From Synechococcus sp. M44_DOE_062 (GTDB taxonomy: Bacteria; Cyanobacteriota; Cyanobacteriia; Thermostichales; Thermostichaceae): DNA of 64,000 nucleotides. The notes under the pieces are model-generated. The model searched no databases. It saw nothing but the letters and a program-made list of their open reading frames with translations, and was not told the origin of the DNA. This document shows, piece by piece, positions 58,488 through 64,000 of this stretch. The DNA lies in NCBI GenBank assembly GCA_015295985.1, contig DVDX01000024.1:1-64000 (forward strand), given 5' to 3'. Position 1 is the stretch's first letter, and each line of letters starts with the position of its first letter. Both the position numbers and the translations under genes were made by a program.

Positions 58488-59204
58488 CTAGGGAGTTTCA
58501 GGGGGCTCCAGATAAACAGGGATCCGCCCCACAGCCGTATCGCTGCGCTGCACCTCTTGTTCCTGAACTTGAGGAAGGGTTACCGGCAGGGTAACCGGTT
58601 GGGCAACAAAACAACTGGCCACCGGTAGGGCTTGCTCCAGCTCGTCCAGAGGGCGGGGGATCACTGCCACTGCGTGCAATTCCCCAATGCGCTCTGCTTC
58701 GTACATGCCGGCATCGATGGCAATGGCCACGTTGGCCACCGTACCGCGAATAATGGCTGTACACAGACCATCCCCAATGGTCTCGTAGGCCGCCAGTTGG
58801 ACATCTGCTGTTTTGAGCATGACATCGGCAGCCCCCACCATTGCCGGGAAGCCACGAGTTTCCAGCAGGCCCACAGCCAAGTTGCTGAGGCGGCTGTAGC
58901 CCCGGTTTTGTGCCAGTTGAGACAGCTTGCTGCTGATCGGCAGTACCACTTCCAAGTTGGGTAGGGGGCGCGGGATCACCAAACTGGAGATCTCCTCTTG
59001 GTCAAACTGGCGGGCCAGCTCAATTCCCTCCTCAATGGCAATGCGCACATCGGCAATTCCCCCCCGCACAATGGCTGTGCAGTAACCCCCCGAAGTTTTC
59101 TCAAAGCCAATCAGCGTCACGCCTGCCGATTTGGTCATGGCGTCGGCAATGCGCACGATGACCGGAAAGCTGCGCGTCTGAATTAGGCCCAGAGAGGTTG
59201 ACAT
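58488..59204 (-). CDS. ccmO: Tandem-BMC carboxysome shell protein
   Basis: This 238-residue shell protein contains two BMC domains in tandem (about 1-85 and 95-195), each with the shell motifs: GLIQTRSFPVIVRIADAM ... YCTAIVRGGIADVRIAIEEG and GLLETRGFPAMVGAADVM ... LCTAIIRGTVANVAIAIDAG. CcmO-like tandem proteins form trimers that occupy facet positions. The 40-residue C-terminal tail is Pro/Val rich. The ATG at 59204 has AGGA 6 bases upstream. It is the last gene of the operon, 32 bases after ccmN. Confidence 0.9.
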   Translation of the reverse strand: MSTSLGLIQTRSFPVIVRIADAMTKSAGVTLIGFEKTSGGYCTAIVRGGIADVRIAIEEGIELARQFDQEEISSLVIPRPLPNLEVVLPISSKLSQLAQNRGYSRLSNLAVGLLETRGFPAMVGAADVMLKTADVQLAAYETIGDGLCTAIIRGTVANVAIAIDAGMYEAERIGELHAVAVIPRPLDELEQALPVASCFVAQPVTLPVTLPQVQEQEVQRSDTAVGRIPVYLEPPETP

Positions 59205-59236
59205 CGGCATCCTAACCACTCATGCCAGTTTAGCCA

Positions 59237-59914
59237 TCAGAGTCGGCCATCCCTAGAGGAGAGCACCTGTCGATAGGGATAAATCTTGCCCAAGAGGCGA
59301 TCCAATTCCGAATGGCCAGGGATCCCGTTGAGCTTGCGCGTTTTTGGGGAAGTGGGTTTTTCTTGGGTTTGCTCGGCAGCTTCCTGCCAGCGACGGGTTT
59401 GCTTTTCGACATTGGCCACCGGAGAACTGGGCGGGGGGGGCGGCTCAGGCAGCGTCTCTTGCGCCATTTCCACTTCTGAGGGATCCGCTTGGGTAGTGCC
59501 TGCTTCCTTGAGATTGGAACCATAGGTGGGATCCCCGATCAGCGAGCCGGGAGGAATGACCGCTTGGCTGAGTACCGAACAATTGAGCACCGTGGTTTCC
59601 GAGCCGATGCAGGCATTTTTACCGATGGTGCCCTGCCCGATCACCAACACCCCCATTCCCAAGGTTGCGCCCGCCTCCACGATGAGGGATCCCCCACAGG
59701 CGTGCAGGACGGATCCCATGCCAATACACACGCCGCGCTCGATGTAGATCCGACAGCCGGGGTTAGCCCGCAGCAGCACCCCTGCCCCAATCCCCACCCC
59801 AGCTTCCACCTGCACCTCACCACTGACAAAATAGCGAGTTTCGCCGTTTTGGCCGGGCAAGGCGCGGAGCGTCATGGAGTTGGGCAAAGTAGAAGCCAAC
59901 AGAGTGCTCCTCAT
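59237..59914 (-). CDS. ccmN: Carboxysome assembly protein CcmN
   Basis: The 225-residue protein has a left-handed beta-helix of hexapeptide repeats (about 30-135, GVGIGAGVLLRANPG and similar), a Pro/Glu-rich linker (about 150-190) and a short C-terminal amphipathic helix (HSELDRLLGKIYPY), the encapsulation peptide that links the CcmM core to the shell. That architecture defines CcmN. Start is ATG at 59914 (alternative 59875). It follows ccmM after 52 bases. Confidence 0.9.
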   Translation of the reverse strand: MRSTLLASTLPNSMTLRALPGQNGETRYFVSGEVQVEAGVGIGAGVLLRANPGCRIYIERGVCIGMGSVLHACGGSLIVEAGATLGMGVLVIGQGTIGKNACIGSETTVLNCSVLSQAVIPPGSLIGDPTYGSNLKEAGTTQADPSEVEMAQETLPEPPPPPSSPVANVEKQTRRWQEAAEQTQEKPTSPKTRKLNGIPGHSELDRLLGKIYPYRQVLSSRDGRL

Positions 59915-59966
59915 CGCTGGGGGGGTTGGGCTTGAACCAACAGAGGTCAAAAAAAGCTGGGATCCC

Positions 59967-61928
59967 TTAGGGGGTTTGGATGATCTGCTCCAGCACCCGC
60001 CGTTTGGCCTTGGGATCGATCCCCAGCAGGCGGACGTATTCGCCGCGATGTTCCTCCAGACAGGCTTCCAAAGCCGCCACCACTTGGGGTACTTGGGTAG
60101 CCTCGATGGGGCTACAGCTTTGCCAAGAAGAGGTGCGAAAACGGCGCTTGTCCGCATGTTCGGTGCCGATGCGGTAGCCTTGGCTGAGCAACTGCTGCAC
60201 CTGAGCCACCACTTCGGCATTGAGGCGGGTACCAGAAGGGGATCCCTGGGGGGCAGAAGCAGGAGCCGCGGCAGCAGCAGTAGATTTTCCGCCAGGGGTT
60301 TGGATGATGCGCTCATAGACCCGCCGTTTGCCTTTGGGATCGATCCCCAGCAGGCGCACATAGTCTCCCTGGTGCTCCGCCAGGGCAGCCGTCAGCTTAG
60401 CCAGCACCTCTGGCCCGCGGGTGGCGCGAATGGCTGGCCCACTCTGCCAGGAAGAGGTTTTGAAGCGGCGCTCGTCGGCATATTCGTAGCCGATGCGATA
60501 GCCCTGAGCCAGCAGCCGATGCACCTCCTCCTGTACCTCCAGATCCAGGCCGGCACTGCCCCCTGCCGGGGGAGCCGTAGCTGTCCCTGCACCCGTCTCT
60601 GCAGAACTGCTGCTCACCTGGCCTTGCGGGGTTTGGATGACCTTCTCCACCACCCGCCGTTTGGCCTTGGGATCAATCCCCAGCAGGCGCACATAGTCTC
60701 CCTGATGCTCCGCCAAGGCAGCCTGAACAGTGGCCAGGATCTCCTGCGGCTGACCGCTCCAATTGCCCAAGGTCTGCCAAGAAGAGGTGCGGTAGCGGCG
60801 GGCATCGGCCACCTCCAGGCCAACGCGATACCCCTGCGCCAACAAAGCCTGGATCTCCTCCTCTAGTCCTGAGCCAGAGCGAGGGCCGGATGTGCCAGAA
60901 CCTGGAGCAGCAGTTGCCGAGACGCGGCTGGGCATCCCAGAAACCAAGGCCGGCCCATCGGGGGTTTGGATGATCTGCTCCAGCACCCGCCGTTTGGCCT
61001 TGGGATCGATCCCCAGTAGGCGCACATATTCCCCTTGGTGCTCCGCCAGGATGGCCCCCAACGATTGCACCACCTCTGCCTCCTGGGTACTGGCGATTGG
61101 GCTTTCGCTTTGCCAGGAAGAGGTTTTGAAGCGGCGAGCATCAGCATACTCCAGCCCCACGCGATAGCCTTGGGCCAACAGGGCGCGAATTTGCTCCACC
61201 ACCTCCGGCTTGAGAGGGGATCCGCCGCCGTTTCGGCCATTGCTGCGATGGGAAGAATGGGTCATGGGTGCCGTCTCCGTAGCCGTTGAGTGAGAGGTGC
61301 GCTGCAGTTCGTTGCGGATGGGAGCAATACAGACGAGGTTTTCGCTGCACTGGTAGCCCTCTCGCAGGGCTTGGTTGATACCGATCACATGTTGGGCAAA
61401 CTTGGCATCGCTGTCCTGGACGTCGGGCAGCCGGTCAGCCTCCGACTGGGTGGTGATGATGGATCCAGAGGGCACATACTTGCCTGGGGGGATCTCCACA
61501 TCCTGGATCAGGCAATGCAACATGATGATGCAGCCATCCCCAACCCGAGCGTTGAACACGGTCGAGCGGAAGCCAATAAAGCAGTCGTTGCCCACGTAGG
61601 CCGGCCCGTGGATCAGAGCCATGTGGGCAATGGAAGTGTTTCTGCCGATCCAAACGGAGTAGGGTTGGCCGTCTTCCCCTATCACCCGCCCTTGCTCCAG
61701 ACCGTGGATGACCACCCCATCCTGAATGTTGGATCTGGCGCCAATGTGGAAGGGGGATCCCTCGTCGGCGCGAATGGAAGTTCCCGGCGCGATCAGCACC
61801 TCCGCTCCCACCCGCACATCCCCAATGAGGTTGGAGAAAGAATGTACGTAGGCCGAGGGATCGATCTTGGGCTCCGCCAGTCGGCGAGACCAGGGCGTTG
61901 GCGGCGCAGCATAGGTTTGAGCAGGCAT
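59967..61928 (-). CDS. ccmM: Carboxysome core scaffold CcmM, four RbcS-like domains
   Basis: The 653-residue protein scaffolds Rubisco in the beta-carboxysome. The gamma-carbonic anhydrase domain (about 20-205) keeps the zinc histidines H75, H102 and H107, and cysteines C194 and C200, a pair required for activity in Thermosynechococcus CcmM. Four RbcS-like domains follow at about 238-323, 355-434, 462-545 and 568-653. Only the last has the Cys pair (C605, C623) known to form a redox disulfide that regulates Rubisco binding. An in-frame ATG at Met222, with GGAGA 8 bases upstream, likely gives a short form (432 residues) holding only the four RbcS-like domains. Confidence 0.95.
   Translation of the reverse strand: MPAQTYAAPPTPWSRRLAEPKIDPSAYVHSFSNLIGDVRVGAEVLIAPGTSIRADEGSPFHIGARSNIQDGVVIHGLEQGRVIGEDGQPYSVWIGRNTSIAHMALIHGPAYVGNDCFIGFRSTVFNARVGDGCIIMLHCLIQDVEIPPGKYVPSGSIITTQSEADRLPDVQDSDAKFAQHVIGINQALREGYQCSENLVCIAPIRNELQRTSHSTATETAPMTHSSHRSNGRNGGGSPLKPEVVEQIRALLAQGYRVGLEYADARRFKTSSWQSESPIASTQEAEVVQSLGAILAEHQGEYVRLLGIDPKAKRRVLEQIIQTPDGPALVSGMPSRVSATAAPGSGTSGPRSGSGLEEEIQALLAQGYRVGLEVADARRYRTSSWQTLGNWSGQPQEILATVQAALAEHQGDYVRLLGIDPKAKRRVVEKVIQTPQGQVSSSSAETGAGTATAPPAGGSAGLDLEVQEEVHRLLAQGYRIGYEYADERRFKTSSWQSGPAIRATRGPEVLAKLTAALAEHQGDYVRLLGIDPKGKRRVYERIIQTPGGKSTAAAAAPASAPQGSPSGTRLNAEVVAQVQQLLSQGYRIGTEHADKRRFRTSSWQSCSPIEATQVPQVVAALEACLEEHRGEYVRLLGIDPKAKRRVLEQIIQTP
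61263..61278 (-). promoter_or_regulatory. Internal ribosome site and start for short CcmM
   Basis: Read on the minus strand, GGAGA is followed after 8 bases by the ATG of Met222 of ccmM, just before the first RbcS-like domain. Short CcmM (M35 in S. elongatus) arises by internal initiation at the equivalent position; here the product would carry all four RbcS-like domains. Confidence 0.65.
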
Positions 61929-61999
61929 AACCGTGAGCCTCTAGAACGCAGTAGGGCGGACAAGGGCAGCAAGAGAGACCAGAGGGGAAGGGATCCCAG

Positions 62000-62299
62000 C
62001 TAGCGTTGATCGCGCTTGTTGTAGAGGGAGCGACCGCCAACAGTGACGGTATCGATAATCGCCATCACCACCGCATCCAGCGGGCGGGTCTGGTTTCCTT
62101 GCGGCTGGCGAGCGGCACTGCCTTGGCTGATCAGCACCCACTCGTCGTTGCCAGCCCCCACCGGATCGGCAGCCACAGCGTAATCGGGTTGCGGCTGGCC
62201 CTCGAGATCGACGTACTGCACCAACAAGAACTTCACACCCGTCAAGCTGGGATCCTTTTGGGTGCTGGTGACGGTGCCCCGCACAATGGCAATACGCAT
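62000..62299 (-). CDS. ccmL: Carboxysome shell vertex protein CcmL
   Basis: The 99-residue pentamer-forming vertex protein (CcmL/EutN family) has [31 protein letters not shown] at its start and DPVGAGNDEWVLISQGSAARQP, then AVVMAIIDTVTVGGRSLY, all family-typical. The ATG overlaps the ccmK stop in TGATG, so translation is coupled. It sits between ccmK and ccmM, the usual order. Confidence 0.94.
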   Translation of the reverse strand: MRIAIVRGTVTSTQKDPSLTGVKFLLVQYVDLEGQPQPDYAVAADPVGAGNDEWVLISQGSAARQPQGNQTRPLDAVVMAIIDTVTVGGRSLYNKRDQR

Positions 62300-62640
62300 C
62301 AGGGACGGGTGAAGGGACGGATGGCATTGACCCCTTCGCGGAACTGGGCCACATCCTCGGTGTAGCGGATGGGCAACACGTACTCCAGGTTTTCGTGGGG
62401 ACGGGCGATAATGTGCCAAGACAACAACTGGCCGCCGTTCACCCGCTTCACGGAGTCAATGCCGGCAGCCACCGAGGCTTGCACCTCCGAGACATCCCCC
62501 CGCACAATCACGGTGACCCGACCGCTGCCGATTTTTTCGTAACCCACCAGGGTAACGCGGGCTGCCTTGACCATGGCATCAGCCGCTTCCACCACCGCCG
62601 GGAAGCCCAAGGTCTCGATCATTCCAACTGCAATAGCCAT
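62299..62640 (-). CDS. ccmK1: Carboxysome shell hexamer protein CcmK (longer paralog)
   Basis: This 113-residue BMC-domain protein forms hexamers in shell facets. [57 protein letters not shown] is the shell core, with the pore loop GSGRV; the last 12 residues after YTEDVAQF extend beyond the other paralog. A DNA stretch of about 70 bases in its core is identical to the neighbouring ccmK. Exact numbering (K1 or K2) is by convention and not certain. It lies between the other ccmK and ccmL. Confidence 0.9.
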   Translation of the reverse strand: MAIAVGMIETLGFPAVVEAADAMVKAARVTLVGYEKIGSGRVTVIVRGDVSEVQASVAAGIDSVKRVNGGQLLSWHIIARPHENLEYVLPIRYTEDVAQFREGVNAIRPFTRP

Positions 62641-62721
62641 AGGTACTCCTTACGCTGAAAGTGAGAGTAGGGTGCGAACTAAAGGGATCTGGGGCAGATC
62701 TATCTATGGACTCAGTGGGGA

Positions 62722-63030
62722 CTAGGTGCGGAACTGCTCCACCGCCTCGGTATAGCGGATGGGCAACACAAACTCCAGGTTTTCGTGGGGACGGGCAATG
62801 ATGTGGTGGGAGAGAATCTCACCCCCGCTCACCCGCTTGGCAGACTCCAAACCGGCGGCTACCGAGGCCTGCACCTCTGAGACATCCCCCCGCACGATCA
62901 CGGTGACCCGACCGCTGCCGATTTTTTCGTAACCCACCAGGGTAACGCGGGCTGCCTTGACCATGGCATCGGCAGCTTCTACCACTGCCGGAAACCCGCG
63001 GGTCTCGATCATTCCAACTGCAATAGGCAT
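62722..63030 (-). CDS. ccmK2: Carboxysome shell hexamer protein CcmK (shorter paralog)
   Basis: This 102-residue BMC hexamer protein is the first gene of the carboxysome operon. It has [55 protein letters not shown] and [15 protein letters not shown], all typical CcmK. The ATG at 63030 gives the usual length; the open frame extends upstream to 63123 without family character. It is 81 bases upstream of the second ccmK. Assigned K2-like from length, with modest confidence. Confidence 0.9.
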   Translation of the reverse strand: MPIAVGMIETRGFPAVVEAADAMVKAARVTLVGYEKIGSGRVTVIVRGDVSEVQASVAAGLESAKRVSGGEILSHHIIARPHENLEFVLPIRYTEAVEQFRT

Positions 63031-63543
63031 ATCAACTCTCCACTTCTGAACACTCAGTTCCTGAACGTTGTCGAACCCAGCAATAAGGCAAAGGGATCTC
63101 GCTTGTTGAGCTCGCTCCTGCAATCTCCTTTCGATTTCATCAGAGAGATCCTCTGCCCAAATCTCGATTGACAGCTTTTCCCGGCGACACCTACCTCGGC
63201 CACCACAGATCCCTCCCTAGGGGGAAGCCCCAGACTTCAAACTGAAGCCAGAAAAGGTTGTAGGAGCCATCAGGGTTAACCGCAACTGTCACTCAGGTGG
63301 GCAAAGCTGCCAACTCTGAGCTAAGTCCACATCTTTCTTGCACAAAATTGATCATACAAAATCGATTAGGACAGCTCAGAGAAGGGATCCCCGACTTAAC
63401 AAAATGATATCTCCACTTAATCCTAGACGAAAATCAATATTTTTAATTAGCGCGATAGCTTTTTATTAAGAGAAGCAAAAATGTTGTCAGTTTAAAAATA
63501 ATTCTTGACATCTTTTCAACTTTTGTTGTCATCGGCTCCCAGC
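63031..63543 (-). promoter_or_regulatory. Long leader/promoter region of the carboxysome operon
   Basis: No gene is visible in these 513 bases. The right third (63410-63535) is strongly AT-rich compared with the rest of the window. An imperfect dyad AATTGAT / ATCGATT lies at 63346-63367, of the spacing seen for LysR-type CO2-response regulators, but it is weak evidence. The promoter of ccmK should be here, and the neighbouring ABC ATPase gene reads left into it from 63544. Confidence 0.35.
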
Positions 63544-64000
63544 TCATCGGCGCAGTGAGGGGGGCACTTCCAGGCCGTGGGCTTCCATGAGGTCGGCTTG
63601 GCCCATTAGGTGGGCCGGGGATCCCTGGGCCCAGATCCGCCCCTGATCCAACAGGACGACCTGATCGCATACCTCCAGGATCAGCTCCAGATCGTGGGAA
63701 GCCAGCAGAAAAGTATGGGTAGCCTGCTGCAAAAAAACTATCAACCGTCGCCGGGCTCGCAAATCGAGGTTGGCTGTCGGTTCATCGTAGAGCACCAACT
63801 GGGGTTTCATTGCCAGGATCCCGGCGATGGCGACCATGCGCTTTTCCCCACCGGAGAGGTGGTGGGGGGGACGATCGGCCAGGTGTAGAGTGCCGGTCAG
63901 GTGCAGGGCCGCTCGAACTGCAGCCGCAATCTCCCCCTCAGGACAAGCCAAGTTGCGCAGCCCAAAGGCCACATCTTCGGCCACCGATGGGGCAAACAGT
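63544..64000 (-). CDS. ABC transporter ATP-binding protein, ECF/cobalt type (5' cut by window)
   Basis: The C-terminal 150 residues of an ABC ATPase. Walker B and signature are seen: LSGGEKRMVAIAGILAMKPQLVLYDEPTANLD, then a D-loop and H-loop (LLASHDLELILEVCDQVVLL). The Q-loop region reads FAPSVAEDVAFGLRN, typical of CbiO/EcfA subunits of energy-coupling-factor importers for cobalt, nickel or vitamins. The Walker A part lies beyond the right edge. Substrate cannot be told. Confidence 0.8.
   Translation of the reverse strand, partial: LFAPSVAEDVAFGLRNLACPEGEIAAAVRAALHLTGTLHLADRPPHHLSGGEKRMVAIAGILAMKPQLVLYDEPTANLDLRARRRLIVFLQQATHTFLLASHDLELILEVCDQVVLLDQGRIWAQGSPAHLMGQADLMEAHGLEVPPSLRR

Noticed and set aside
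59237-60361. A longer frame starting before ccmN
   Set aside because: Its first 149 residues are a shadow of ccmM in another frame; CcmN starts at 59914.

Overview
The window comes from a unicellular, probably thermophilic cyanobacterium. The cyanobacterial markers are a beta-carboxysome operon (ccmK-ccmK-ccmL-ccmM-ccmN-ccmO type), geranylgeranyl reductase chlP, a C-type flavodiiron protein, a Ycf23/DUF561 protein and a PatA-like response regulator. GGGATCCC-type palindromes are scattered densely through genes and intergenic DNA. That palindrome, used in place of the common cyanobacterial GCGATCGC (HIP1), together with gene content, suggests the hot-spring Synechococcus JA-3-3Ab / JA-2-3B'a lineage. 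This assignment is recalled knowledge plus inference, not a database result. By eye the sequence is GC-rich, densely coding on both strands, with no rRNA, CRISPR array or convincing tRNA.

Layout. 0.2-6.6 kb: minus-strand housekeeping genes (aroK, ribE, an ABC-F ATPase, a PatA-type regulator, RNase PH, Ycf23-like). 6.8-10.9 kb: plus-strand speB, a prohibitin gene fragment, then yggS/pipY, sepF and proC. 10.9-17.4 kb: type-2 NADH dehydrogenase, ruvX-like and ahcY, then an accessory patch with a PIN-domain gene and an XRE/ImmA metallopeptidase gene beside a short inverted-repeat element, then argG. 17.5-31 kb: FAD oxidoreductase, secD-secF, chlP, a chain of an orphan Tat lipoprotein, a second RNase H-fold protein and a DUF3084 protein, pdhB, pdxA and a ferredoxin-like aldo/keto reductase. 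31-46 kb: more accessory content, with a coiled-coil protein, flavodiiron protein, DUF726 hydrolase, two Uma2 nuclease-like genes, a 1241-residue PAS/GAF histidine kinase, a secreted serpin, DUF192 and DUF4397 lipoproteins, a desaturase-dehydrogenase fusion and thyX. 46.5-57.5 kb: methyltransferase, sugar transferase, purC, a DUF2157 membrane gene broken by an in-frame TAG, hemC, an IS200/IS605-like remnant, a YlqD-family gene, a GT2 glycosyltransferase, ilvC and serS. 57.6-63 kb: a second copy of the inverted-repeat element, a phasin-like small protein and the carboxysome operon. The right edge cuts an ECF/cobalt-type ABC ATPase gene.

How genes work together. The carboxysome genes form one leftward operon making shell (CcmK, CcmL, CcmO) and core (CcmM, CcmN) proteins; Rubisco is not in the window. 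yggS-sepF-proC is a widely conserved PLP/division neighbourhood. secD-secF overlap as a translocase pair. The PIN and XRE/ImmA genes form a tight two-gene unit that looks like a toxin-antitoxin or regulated-nuclease module.

The most interesting signals are the two diverged copies of a short inverted-repeat element, the PIN/ImmA module next to one of them, the transposase-less IS605-like element with hairpins at both ends, the amber-interrupted DUF2157 gene, a CcmM whose redox cysteine pair survives in only the last of four RbcS-like domains, and a kinase GAF domain carrying a Cys-Tyr at the bilin-attachment position.
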